In this document: in pieces, positions 49,049 through 60,400 of the stretch
Layout: every line of letters starts with the position of its first letter
Numbering within the stretch: position 1 is the stretch's first letter
Assembly (NCBI RefSeq): GCF_047511655.1
Contig: NC_133398.1
Coordinates: 49,481,638 to 49,545,637 of the forward strand
Source: Castor canadensis
Taxonomy: Eukaryota; Chordata; Mammalia; Rodentia; Castoridae
DNA: 64,000 nt
Reading direction: 5' to 3'
Program-made: the position numbers and the translations under genes
Notes under the pieces: generated by a model
What the model saw: only the letters and a program-made list of their open reading frames with translations
The model's database searches: none
Told to the model about the DNA's origin: nothing

Positions 49049-49869
49049 AATTTCTTGCTATATTCTCTAACTGCTAAAAGATTGGAAAAACTAGAAACAT
49101 TCTCCTCACGAAAGAACATTAAGTGCAAATAAGTAATAAGCACTTTGGAGACTTCCAGTTTCCAATAGAACATGTAAGGAGCTTGAAAGTCATCACTTCC
49201 CCTAGCAACAAATAAACAGCCTAACAAATTGAAAAATCAGCAACTATTTGTAGATACATTTGAGAAGTGAAATCACAGGGCATGCCACTAGTTCCCAAAT
49301 TGAAAAGATGGACAAGGAGATACAGAGAATTATACTTGCTGGATAAGAAACCCAGGTTCTCAGGTTCCTCCTTGGGAACAAGCGCCAAGACTGGAAAACC
49401 CTAGGTCCAGTTGGTGATTTTCTGTAGGCTCAATGTGCATAAGTCTGAAAGCTAAAGTCCCCACAAGGGCACCGCACATTTGTGAGTTGTATGCCTGGAA
49501 GTGAGCTAAGTTCTCACAGGAATATTGGAAAAAATTCTTATTGGATGGAGAGAAGAAAGATACCCATTTTAAAATACAACAGAGCATTCTGCCCTTCTTA
49601 ACAAAGTCTGTGTCAAGAAAACTATTTTATCCAAGGCTAACCTACTGTAGTTTATTAAAGTCTAACCAAGCTGAGGGAAGGGAAACATGCAGTTCTAGTC
49701 TCCTGTAGCATCTTGTCCTGCCTAATGTGGAAGGGAACTTGAAAAACACTGGTAAGTTCACAGACCAGGAACACAGGCTCACAACACTATAGATTACTTC
49801 CCCTTCTACATTCTTCTGTAAAATTAGTAAAGGCCTATATATCAAAGTTCTTTTTAACCTAGTACATCA
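49049..49869. other. Non-coding, nothing recognised
   Basis: No gene or named repeat. Confidence 0.5.
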
Positions 49870-50472
49870 TATCTGGATTTCAGTGAAAAATCATGAAGTG
49901 TACTAAAAGGCAAAAAACATGGTTTGGAGCTAGAGAACAAGTACCAGAACCAGATACAAATATGGCAGGGATGTCGGAATTATGAGAATGGAGATTAAAA
50001 ACAATTCTAGTTAATATGCTAAGGGCTGAAATAGAATAGAATATGCAGGAACAAATGAGTAATGTAAGTCCAGAGACTGAAATTCTAAGAAAGGTAAAGA
50101 AGAAATGTTAGAGATCATAAACACCACATAGAATCAAAGAATCCTTTTGATGGACACATTAGTTGACTGGACAAGATGGAGAAAAAAATCTCCGAACATC
50201 AATAGTAACTTCCAAAACTGAAAAGCAAAAAAATAAATAAGTAAAAAGGCAAAGAAAAACTAAGTTTAAAAAACTATACAAATACAGTGGAAAATCTTCA
50301 AGTGTAACCTTAGGTAATGAGAATACCAGAAGGGAAAAAAGAGAAAAAGAACAGAAGGAATATTTGAATAATAACAGAATTCAAATATCATTATTTTAAT
50401 AATGACTGAGAATTTCTTCAAATTAATGTAAGATACCAAACCAAAGATCTAGGAAGCTCAGAAAACACCAAG

Positions 50473-50779
50473 TTTCCCCCCCACATTCATATGTTAAGTG
50501 CTTGGTGACTTTTGGGAGGTAGAGAAATCTTTAGGAGTTAAGCTTAGCTGCAGGAAGTAGGTCACTAGGGGCATGACCTTGAAAGTTACACCTGGTCCCC
50601 AGTCCTTTCCTTTCACTCTGCTTCCTGTCCACCATACCATCAGTAGCTTCTGCCACATGTTCCTGCCTCCACAATGTTCTGTCTGCCTCACTGTAGACCC
50701 ATAATCAACACAGCCATGACTATGGACTAAAAACCTCCGAAACCATGAGCCAGAATAAACCCTTCTTCCATTAAATTGC
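50473..50779 (+). mobile_element. End-less fragment of a hAT-like repeat inside L1M (copy d)
   Basis: 307 bases that match 55394-55699 with one indel (actatggac against actaggac) and one substitution near the right end. It starts at tttccccccc and stops at ccattaaattg, without the element ends seen at 55373-55735, and L1M sequence continues on both sides. Family as at 23258-23714, but those copies are far more diverged. Confidence 0.85.
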
Positions 50780-50917
50780 AGAAAATCAAAAACAAGTAAC
50801 AATCTTGAAAGAAGCCATAGGAAAGTACTACCTTACCCAAAGAAAGACAAAATAAAAACTATATCCTACTTCTAAAAACCATGTAAGCAAAGAGGGACTG
50901 AAGTAAAATATTTTAAG

Positions 50918-50921
<4 letters not shown>

Positions 50922-50963
<42 letters not shown>
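50922..50963 (+). repeat. (GA)21 microsatellite
   Basis: Forty-two bases of perfect GA within the ancient L1M. Confidence 0.97.
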
Positions 50964-50965
<2 letters not shown>

Positions 50966-50984
50966 CTAACAAATCTAGAATTTT

Positions 50985-51076
50985 GTTTGCTTGTTTGTTT
51001 GAAACAGAGTCTTGCTATGTAGCCCAGGATGGCTTCAAACTCACAATCCTCCTGCCTCAGCCTCCAAAGTGCTGGA
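50985..51076 (-). mobile_element. Antisense B1-like SINE
   Basis: gtttgtttgaaacagagtct, tgctatgtagcccaggatgg, ctgcctcagcctccaaagtg. Short B1 piece inserted in the L1M. Confidence 0.85.
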
Positions 51077-51325
51077 TAGAATTTTGAATATTATGGAATT
51101 AATTTTCCACAAGGCAATGAAGGATAAATTTTAAAAATAAAAAAAAATCTCAGACAACAAAACTTAAGGGAATTTGTTGCTAATAAACCTGTCATGCATA
51201 AAATGTTGAAGAAATTTTTTCAGGGAGAAAGAAAATAATATTGTCCAGAAACTCAAATCTATGTATAATGAGGGCATTAGAAAAGGTATAAGTGAAAGTG
51301 AAATAAAAGCTTTTATTTTTCTTAG

Positions 51326-51604
51326 AATTAACCTAGAAGGTAACACACACGTACAGGAAATTAATGTGAGTCAACTCCCTGTATAGCTATCCTTATCTCA
51401 ACCAGGAACAATTGTTCCTTCCTATTATTGCCTATACTCTCTCTTCAACAAAATTAGAGATAAGGGCAAAATAGTTTATGCTGGGTATTGAGGGGGTGGA
51501 GGGAGAAGGAGGGGGCGGAGGAGATGGTAAGAGGGAGGTGGGGACAGGGGGGAGAAATGACCCAAGCCTTGTATGCACATATGAATAATAAAACAATTTA
51601 AAAA
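51326..51604 (+). mobile_element. 5'-truncated young L1, 3' UTR only
   Basis: Matches the copy A 3' UTR (from 22480) closely: ttaacctagaaggtaacac, 'ctgtatagctatccttatct', the same G-rich quadruplex candidate at 51487-51557, then aatgacccaagccttgtatg and an aataataaaac end. Flanks are similar but not identical (aaaagcttttattttt before, aaaagctctttttttt after), probably a decayed or slipped target-site duplication. Confidence 0.9.
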
Positions 51605-52175
51605 AAAAAGCTCTTTTTTTTTATTCTTATTTGGCCTAATAGGAATAGTTTGTTCAAAGTAATAACAGCAGCAACACATTTCATGGTTATAACTTACACA
51701 TGAGTGAAATGAATAGCAGCAGTGATGAAAAGGATAGAGGAAAGAAACTAGGAATATTTTATTATTAGGTACTTGTACTACTCATAAAATAGTATTGTAT
51801 AACTTACAAAGGTAATTGGATTCGTTGTAAATGTATATTTCAAACTCTAGGGCAGCCACAAAATAAGTAAAAGTAAGAATTAATATACTAAGAAAGAGAC
51901 AAAATAGAAGCATATAAGATGCTCTAATGAACCACAAAAAGGATGAAGAAGAGTGAAAGACAAAAGTAGAAACCAAGGACCAGGACAATGAATAGAAAAC
52001 AGTAGCAAATATATTAAATAGTAATCTAATTATATCAATAAATACTTTAACTGTTAATAGTCCAACTATACCAATTTGTCAGAGTGGATCAAAAAAGCAA
52101 GATCTAATTGTGTTGTCTTCAAGAAACGCACTTTAAATAGAAACATATCAATTAAAGGTAAAAGAGTGAGAGTAG

Positions 52176-53129
52176 CTAAAATTATAACTATGTTCATGTT
52201 GAATGCTCCTGCAATGCCATGTTAATTGCTTCAGTACTTTGGAAGAATACTCAAACTGCTTCTTACCTGATGGAGTGTCAGGAAATAGATTACCCTCCCT
52301 CCTGACACAACATAAAAAGCAGACAAAAAACAATCATATCAAACAATGGTTTTTGGACATTGGACAATAGGAAAAGTAGCCTGCTGTAATTTTAAAAAAT
52401 GAAGACCATGAAGGTCCATTAGAGCCAAGGAAAAACTGACTAAAAAACAAGGGCATAGTTAACAGAATTGAAATTTTAAAAAAAGAAAAAAGTCAAGCAA
52501 ATTAAGGACTAAAATGTTTTAATGAGTTTTAGTATTAAAAAATGAGAAGAAAGCATTCTTGAAAAATCAAGGATGTTTTATACAAAATGACATTTGTACT
52601 TTTCATTCAGTTTCAACCCTAACCACAAATGCTGCTATACCATTAGTCAAAGAAAAGGAAAAGGAAGAGAAGAGAGAAGCAGTCATTTGTTGGAATGTTG
52701 AAGAAGCATCTCATGCGACATGGGTAGATTAGACCTCAGCAATACAGTGACATCATATCACTTTTGAACACACCCAGTTTCCATCAGAAACTGCTAAATA
52801 TCTCTGATTCTGTGGTCACATCATTTCTTAATGTCATGTAAACAACATATTATTCATAGGCTCCTTTCCTATGATTGGGAGAAGCTACAAGCACTTTAAG
52901 GTTCCTAAAAGCAGCTATAAGGATCTTCCTTATTTCATTTACAAATTGTTTGTGACATTGGAACACAGGTCCTGATATATGGTATGTGTTTGTAAAATGT
53001 TTGCTGAGTAAATGAGTGAATACATAGTGAAAGAATAAATTAGATAGATATTATTGATACTAAAATAGCCATTGAATGTTCAGATGTGCATTATTGCATA
53101 GAATCTGCAGGTATATTGATTTCCTTATT
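52176..53129. other. Non-coding, nothing firmly recognised
   Basis: May include further L1M debris to about 52200. No gene. Confidence 0.5.
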
Positions 53130-53930
53130 TTTTATTAGCATATATTAATTGCATAAAACAATATGTTTTATTATGACATTCTCCTATGTGCATATAATGT
53201 TCTTTGATCACATTCTCTCATTGTCCCCACTCATCCCCTTCCCATTTCATGATCTCTTCCTTTTCCCTAGTGGTATCCCTTCTACTTTTATCAACTTTTC
53301 CCTCCTATATTCTACTTATGAAACAAAACATGAAATATTTGTCATTTTAAGCCTGGTTTATTTTACTTAATGTGATTATCTATAGTCCCACTTCTTTTCC
53401 TGAAAATGGCATAGTTTTTTTTCTTCTTTATGGCTGAATATTACTCTACTGTGCATATATGCTATATTTTCTTTATCTATTCATGCCATGATGGGCACCT
53501 AGGCTAATTCCATGACTTTTCTATTGTGAATAGTGATGCAATAAACATAGTTGGGAGGTAGCTCTATTCTTTAATTACTTCAAATATATAGCCAGGAGTG
53601 GTATAGCAGGATCATGCATTGTTCTATTTTTAGCTTTGTGATTGCCATAGCGGCTACAACTAATTTACATTCCCACCAACAGAGCATAAGGATTCCTTAT
53701 TTCTTATTTTTTGTTTTCTTGATGAAATCCATTCTGACTAGGGTGAGATGGAATCTCAATATGTTTTTGATTTGCATTTCCCAAATCTCTGAAGATGTTG
53801 AACATTTCTTCATGTATTGACCATTTGTACTTCTTTTGAAAAAAAAAATGTCTGTTCAGTTCATTTGACCATTTATTAAATGGATAATTTTAGGTTTGGT
53901 ATTTAATTTTTTGAGTCTCCATATCTGGTG
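53130..53930 (-). mobile_element. Antisense L1 3' end relic
   Basis: Reverse L1 words: 'ttttattatgacattctcct' (3' UTR), 'tatggctgaatattactcta', 'ctattgtgaatagtgatgca', acattcccaccaacag, 'agggtgagatggaatctcaa' and 'catttgaccatttattaaat' (reverse of ORF2 3' part). Decayed. Confidence 0.8.
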
Positions 53931-54489
53931 ATACTTTAAGATATTCTTTTGAATTGATATTTTTTCATTCCATTAAAAAAATGGTACTGTTTGTTTATGA
54001 AAGATGCCCATGTCCCTTGTAAAATAATAATCACAAAAAATAATACTTTCCCTTTTTTCTCTAATGGCACAATGTGGCACTTCACTGCCCTTGTATTTCA
54101 TTATCTATATATGTTTTGTGATACCAGTTGCTCCCACAAACTTCAGGACACATATCTACCAAACCAAAATGAATGGTCAGTATGACCTGCCAAACTTATT
54201 GCAGCAGCCAGTACAATTGTTAAAAAGAACCTTGACAAAACAATGTAAAAGTGACTTAAAATTAAATAATACTATATTGAAATTCATGAAAGGAGTTAGA
54301 ATAATAGCTACAGTATCCACTGTGGTAGTTGACATTAACCATCAGTGTAATCACACTATGTTGCTTTTCTACTTTTGTAGTTTGAGGTTTTATTGTCCCT
54401 TCTTTTTCAATACACAGTGAGTCAAATAAGTTTGGCTCTTTGTACATCATATATAATGGGACTTCTGTCAAATGTTAGTCTAAGTATCA
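53931..54489. other. Non-coding, nothing recognised
   Basis: The 118-codon frame at 54064-54420 has no known similarity and no conserved context. Confidence 0.5.
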
Positions 54490-54600
54490 TCAATTTCCTC
54501 AACTGTAAAATAGGAGTGAAATAGTATTTTCCTCACGAACCTAAGAACTATCTTGTTAGTTAAATAAGATACTATATGTAAAGCACCTTGAATTTAATAT
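54490..54600 (-). repeat. MIR element (antisense)
   Basis: Reverse MIR words: 'atttcctcaactgtaaaata', gtattttcctcacgaacc, 'aagatactatatgtaaagca', then ccttgaa. Confidence 0.6.
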
Positions 54601-55372
54601 ATCTTCTGTTACTATCTCTTAAGGAAAAAAATTGCAGAAATCTACACTTGATGACTGAATTCTTAAATAAATATTCCCCACAAAATTGTAATGGAAAAAT
54701 TTTGGTTTTGCTTCTTCAAGAATAATAAACTAGTACAATTTGCCTTGTAGGAATTTCTATGAGTCAGCCTTTATTTCATCAGTCCTTAAACTATTTTTAT
54801 CCTTAATATGACAGATTTCTTCATAAATTCCCATGAAACTCTCTAGAGGTCTTTTCAGTCAGCTAGCTATCTTTTTATTCCATTTGCTTTTCTATGATTC
54901 ATCTATATTGGTTTCTTCTAATGCTTAAAAACTGATCATAATTCCATTTTTAAAATTTAGAAATTAAAATTGAAAGGCAGTCTATAAAAAATGCTAGATG
55001 AAAACGGGCATATTTCAGTCTGATACTTTACAACTAGTTTACTGCTACAGACTTACTGGTGATGGTAATTCAAAGAATAAAAATAGATCCAGAAGATACT
55101 GAGGTCAGTAGGTTTATTTGTCTTGTTTAACTCAGCAGAATAAAACAAGGGTTTTAAATACTTTAAAACTTTTTGAAAATAGAAACTATGAAAATTTGAC
55201 TCAGAAACATGCACATAGAAAATTTTGCATACAATTTTAATAGATACAGAAATTCTCTAAAGCTCTTCTATGGCTTCTGTAGGGCTGCATTGAGGGCAGA
55301 TTTTTAAATCTCAATTCTGAATATGACAATGGGCCTTATTGACTTCTAGGTTGGGAATTTCCCATAGGCAAA
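54601..55372. other. Non-coding, nothing recognised
   Basis: AT-rich, no gene or named repeat. Confidence 0.5.
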
Positions 55373-55735
55373 TGTTGTGGTTGTTAGAGAAAATTTCCCC
55401 CCCACATTCATATGTTAAGTGCTTGGTGACTTTTGGGAGGTAGAGAAATCTTTAGGAGTTAAGCTTAGCTGCAGGAAGTAGGTCACTAGGGGCATGACCT
55501 TGAAAGTTACACCTGGTCCCCAGTCCTTTCCTTTCACTCTGCTTCCTGTCCACCATACCATCAGTAGCTTCTGCCACATGTTCCTGCCTCCACAATGTTC
55601 TGTCTGCCTCACTGTAGACCCATAATCAACACAGCCATGACTAGGACTAAAAACCTCCGAAACCATGAGCCAGAATAAACCCTTCTTCCATTAAGTTGTT
55701 TATGTCAGGTATTTTTTCACAGAGATGAAAAGTTT
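55373..55735 (+). mobile_element. hAT-like repeat (copy e), source-like partner of 50473-50779
   Basis: Contains the 307-bp segment shared with 50473-50779 and continues to a family-typical end (tatgtcaggtattttttcac, agagatgaaaag). It therefore looks like the more complete element, with the other as a partial copy. Confidence 0.7.
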
Positions 55736-56154
55736 GAGCAATACATTAAATTTGTAGTTTGCAGATGCCTGCACATAGCCAGTTGTAGCCCTTTTCCTTT
55801 TACACATAAATATTCATCAACTTATAAAATATTCAGGTATGCACACACAGGAATCCATACATTAGCTCTTCTCCCTTTTCTCTAATAAAATGGACAGAGG
55901 CAGCCCGGTACACTGCTTAAATATTCCTAAATGCAAATATTTCCTAAGAGACAATCCAGTGGTACTATGGTTACATTCTCTTATTCCAAAAACTCTTTTA
56001 TTTATTTATTTACGTAGTTGAGTACATTCCCAGGATTCCAGATATTCCTATTAAACTTCCATGAATAGTTTTTCCCTTGGAATCCTGTGCTCTCATACTA
56101 AACTCAAATAGACCATTGGTAACAACTACCAACAAAACTAATCATTTCTACATA
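55736..56154. other. Non-coding, nothing recognised
   Basis: AT-rich, no gene or named repeat. Confidence 0.5.
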
Positions 56155-56290
56155 TATCACACATTTTGCATACTCAATTTTCAGCTCCTAATTTTACACA
56201 ACATGTGTAGTGTTGTCACCATTTTATAGATGATAAAATCGGACTTCAGAAAAACCGAGTGATTTTCCTAGCCTTAAACAACAAACATAT
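56155..56290 (+). repeat. MIR element
   Basis: 'caccattttatagatgataa', then cggacttcag and a 'cctagccttaaacaa' end in MIR order; diverged. Confidence 0.5.
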
Positions 56291-57504
56291 ATTTTCCAGT
56301 ATACCACAGTCAAACACACAAACAAGAAAGCAAAAAATGTATTATGAAAATTATGCACTGGGTATCTATAGCAAATTCTCACATACTAAGGCCAAATCCC
56401 CTTAGTGCACTGCAAAGTAATGCATATGAAAAGAAGATAGAAAATACAGTTTCTTTCAGTTGTGGTTAACTAGCCCTGCCTCAGCCCTTTTCTCTAGACA
56501 TCATTCTAAATTAAGTTTTAACTACTGTTTCAGACTTGCAACAATGACTTGGGCTACCATGTTGTTATTTTAAGCCATTGCCTCTATTTGTTTGTCAATT
56601 GCTAATTCAGTCAGATCTAACAAGACTGATTGCTTCACCTCTTCATTTGTTCCTCCTCCTTAACCCACTGCCATCCCCCACAATATCTCCACCTCTTCAC
56701 AAAATGACAGACTGACAGATATGAAAAGTGCACCTTGTTTAAACATCTGCTTTATTACTGATGAGTGACTGCCCTGTGGGTAGGCAGAGATTTTTCTTAT
56801 CTTACACTCAGGAATTCAGATGGTTTGATTAGAAAGTTGTTGGAGGATCCTGACAGATACGTCTTACTTTCTTTTAAGAACACCATGAATGCATAGACAT
56901 TCCACATAAACAAATTTCAATGGAGAAACAACCATCTAGTTATGTACTTGGCTACATCAAACATGCATTTAGCTGAGGAATCCCACTTCCACATCCAAGG
57001 ACTGGTTTTCTTCTGAGCAATAATCAGATGAATGACCATTTATTGTGGGAATGTTGTAAGTATGTTATGGATTAATTGCTGCAATTGTATAATGGAGTGA
57101 CTGCTGAGAAGAATGACATTGGAAGAACTAAAATGCAACCTAAAGAAATCTAACAAAAGAGAAAAGGAACAAAGAAAGTCCTAAATGTTGTGCATGGTAG
57201 AAAGTGCAAAGAACATGGATTTCATAAATCAACCCATAGACTTTTTTTTTACAATGTCTGTTTTAAGACATCTTTGTGAAAATAACTTTTACAATGCATA
57301 ACTGTTTTAAGACATCTTTGTGAAAATAATTTAGAATAAAGGCTACTTTGGGTCAAGTATCATGGGTAATAATTTTGGACTCTGATACAGAAGAAAATAA
57401 AGAATTGAAAAAACATATTACTATATTCTACATAAAATCTTTCAGGGAAGAAAAATATGACTCATTCTACCTTCATGATAAGATTATATTCAAGAAAAAA
57501 ATCT
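56291..57504. other. Non-coding, short local duplication at 57259-57330
   Basis: No gene. 'gttttaagacatctttgtga' occurs twice, at about 57261 and 57304, a 43-bp tandem duplication. Confidence 0.6.
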
Positions 57505-59150
57505 CAGATCGATCCAAGATGGCAGCTAGAGGGAGGAAGCAGAAAGTGAGCCTCCTATAGTGAAATCTTGGAGAGACGCTGGAGACACACTTTGCAGGTA
57601 AAATCACCGAGAAGAGGTGAAACTTTGACCCCTCCACACCTCCTGCTGGTGCAGAGAATCTCCACTTCACGTTAAACAGAGAAACCAGGAAGGCCCCCAG
57701 GCTGCCAACTGCCCACGCCCAGATGGTTTGGGAAGATGCGGACAAGGTGAGCTTCATGGTACTGCAGTACTCCCACAGACAAGTCTGGGCCAGAGCAGCA
57801 TAGCCCCCTGGACAGACCGACCTCCACCTGAGGAAAAAAAAAGAAACTGACTAATAAGCAATAAGAACAATAAAGACATGTGGGAAAGAGGGTGGAGTGC
57901 ACTGAGTGCCAAAGATTGGGGGAAGGGAATCCTTCCCGGGACTGTAAATAAACAAGCTGATGGGCCGGAGAGGCTCTGGCGGGAGTGGGGGCACGCACCC
58001 AGCAACCAGGAACAGGAAAGCTTGTGAGAGTGGCAGAGGGAGGAAAACTCCACAGGAGAGGAGGGAACACCCACTTCCCATGTGAACTGTAAACAAACAT
58101 GGCAGCTGGCAGAAGCAGCAGCACTTCCCAGTAATCAGGAGCAGGAAAGCTTATAAAAGTGGCAGTGGGAGGAAAACTGCACAGGAGAGGGGGGAAGACC
58201 CACTCCCACATGAACTGTAAATAAACACGCAGGCCTGAGAATGCGGGTATAGTGTCACCTTCCCCAGTGTGCTTGGAAAGGGGAAAGCTTGTAGCAGAGG
58301 CTCCCGCACAGGAGAACTCTGAGTAAACAAAGCTTGCAGGGCCAGGTGAAGGCTAAGCTCACCCCAGAGATCTGCATAAATAATGCCTCCAGTAACAGCA
58401 GGCTGACAGCAGTGGGCAGGCAAGCCACAGCCGCAGATACCATTCTCAGAACTGTCTCCAGACTCTTTTCTTTTTTCTCTTTTTCTCCCTACCTTTGATG
58501 AGAGAACAACCAAATTACACCTGCATGCTGAAAAACTTACTGAAACTGTATTGCATTTGAACTTGGGACACTTGGTAGGGTTTTTATTTTATGTGTGTGT
58601 GTAGTTTTGTTCTACTTTATGCATCCCCTTTGATGAGACAACTACAGAGCAACATCTGAGGCACCATCTCCAGGTTTGGAGACTGAGATGGACACCCAAA
58701 TTATTAAGACTGAAACTTCATTGCATTTGAACATGGAGGTTTTTTGGTTTTTTGGTTTTTTGGGTTTTTTTTAAATTTTCTATTTTTCATTTTATTTTAT
58801 TTTATTTTTATAACTCTATATATATTTCTTTCATTTACTTACTTTTTATTTTTATTCTTATCCTTATTTTTTTATTTTTTATTTTCAATCCTCTCTCTGT
58901 CTCTCTAATGCCTGTTCAGCTTACTGTCGATTACTACACTAAGGCTCCCTGCTTATACCTTTGAAACTTTCTTGTCTGATTCCTGTTCTGTTTTCTCCTT
59001 CTTCTCTGTTTATTTGTTTTTCCCTTTTCTTTAACTTCTTGCTCTCCATCTCCACTAACCCTTCCATTCTAAATATCACCATTGTTATTATAACAAGCTA
59101 GAAAATACTTAATTGCACACAGTACAGGGACAGTAACAACACCAAAGACA
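57505..59150 (+). promoter_or_regulatory. L1 copy B 5' UTR (internal promoter) with duplicated unit
   Basis: GC-rich first 900 bases, then a T-rich part (58740-58880). YY1-like ccaagatggc at the start. A 129-bp unit is present twice: caggaaagctt at 58013 and again at 58142, gaactgtaaa at 58084 and 58212. Copy A has only one. Longer minus-strand frames cover this part (57672-58211). Confidence 0.85.
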
Positions 59151-60350
59151 ATGACGGAAAAACAGAAAAAACAGGGAAACCAGTTTCCCCACAGCAAAAA
59201 ATTAGTACAGGAAACAGAGGGGAATGAAGAAAACAGATACTCAGATCCAGACTGCAACAAAATGAAGATAAACTATGCCAAAGGACCCAATGAAGACCAC
59301 AAGAATAATTTAAAAGAAGATATACTACAGGTACTCAATGAGAATTTTATAGAGATGATACTGGATAGGGTCAACCAAAATGTATATGAGACACTCAAGA
59401 AATTCCAAGACAACAAAAATAGAGAATTTGAAAAAGCAAAAGAAGAAATAAAGGAAACCATAGAAGCACAGTATAAACACCAAAGTGAAACAGAGAACAC
59501 AATGAATAAACAGATAAATGAACTCAGGACAAAAATAGATAACATAAAAGAAAAAACCACCCAGGATATGGAAAAACTCAGAAAAAAGAATGAAACACAA
59601 CTGCAAAACAAAACGGAAGGTTAATCCAACAGAATAGAACAAACAGAAGACAGTATCTCGGAACTTGAAGATGAAATGGTAATTAAAGGAAAAACCAAAG
59701 AACTATTAATTAAACAACTCAAGACCTGTGAAAAGAAAATGCAAGAACTCACCAACTCCATCAAAAGACCAAACTTGAGAATCATGGGCATCAAAGAAGA
59801 AGAGGTGCAAGCGAAGGGAATGCGTAATATATTCAACAAAATAATAACGGAAAATTTCCCAAATCTAGAGAAAGATATTCCCATACAGATGCAAGAGGCC
59901 TCCAGGACACGAAACTGACCAGATCAAAATAGAACTACCCCATGACATATTATCATTAAAACAACAAGTTCAGAAACTAGGGAAAGAATATTGAATGCTG
60001 TAAGACAGAAAAAACAAGTAACATACAAAGGTAAACCCATCAAAATCACAGCAGACTTCTCAACAGAAACATTAAAAGCAAGAAGAGCATGGGGTGAGAT
60101 CTTCCAGGCACTGAATGAAAATAACTTCAACCCCAGGATACTCTACCCAGCAAAACTATCATTCAAAATAGATGGAGCAATAAAAGTCTTCCATGATAAG
60201 CAGAAACTAAAACAATATGTGACCACAAAGCCACCACTACAAAAGATTCTGCAAGGGATTCTGCACACAGAAAGTGAAACCCAATTTAACCATGAAAAGA
60301 CAGGCAGCACTAAACCACAGGAAAAGAACAAGCAAGACAATAGAGAATAA
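59151..60350 (+). pseudogene. L1 copy B ORF1 with three in-frame stops
   Basis: A 399-codon frame starting MTEKQKKQGNQF: Lys-rich N-terminus, long coiled coil (about codons 50-190), then the RNA-recognition and C-terminal domains (from about 59990; QVTYKGKPIKIT, LKARRAWGEIFQ, YPAKLSF). It is otherwise in one frame but is broken by TAA at 59622-59624 (copy A has CAA), TGA at 59916-59918 and TGA at 59943-59945. The last two look like CGA to TGA changes and both are also in copy A. ORF1 proteins coat L1 RNA and act as nucleic-acid chaperones; this one would be truncated. Confidence 0.9.
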
Positions 60351-60400
60351 CTTCAACTTAGGTACACACAATCAAACCTTCAAACAACTAAGACAACTAA

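Larger units (their letters stand above)
49870..52175 (+). mobile_element. Ancient L1M copy: ORF1 to start of ORF2, with four later insertions
   Basis: Ordered L1M words: 'agaaccagatacaaatatgg' and 'tatgctaagggctgaaatag' near 49950-50030 (ORF1), 'ccaaagatctaggaagctca' at 50441-50460, 'ttgcagaaaatcaaaaacaa' at 50777, 'ggcattagaaaaggtataag' near 51274, 'ggaatagtttgttcaaagta' near 51641, and 'gtcagagtggatcaaaaaag' near 52078 (ORF2 start). It is interrupted by the hAT-like patch (50473-50779), a GA tract, a B1 and a young L1 3' end. All frames are dead. Confidence 0.8.

Noticed and set aside
54064-54420. 118-codon plus-strand frame near the antisense L1
   Set aside because: No similarity or signal; length is within chance for AT-rich DNA in a 64 kb window.
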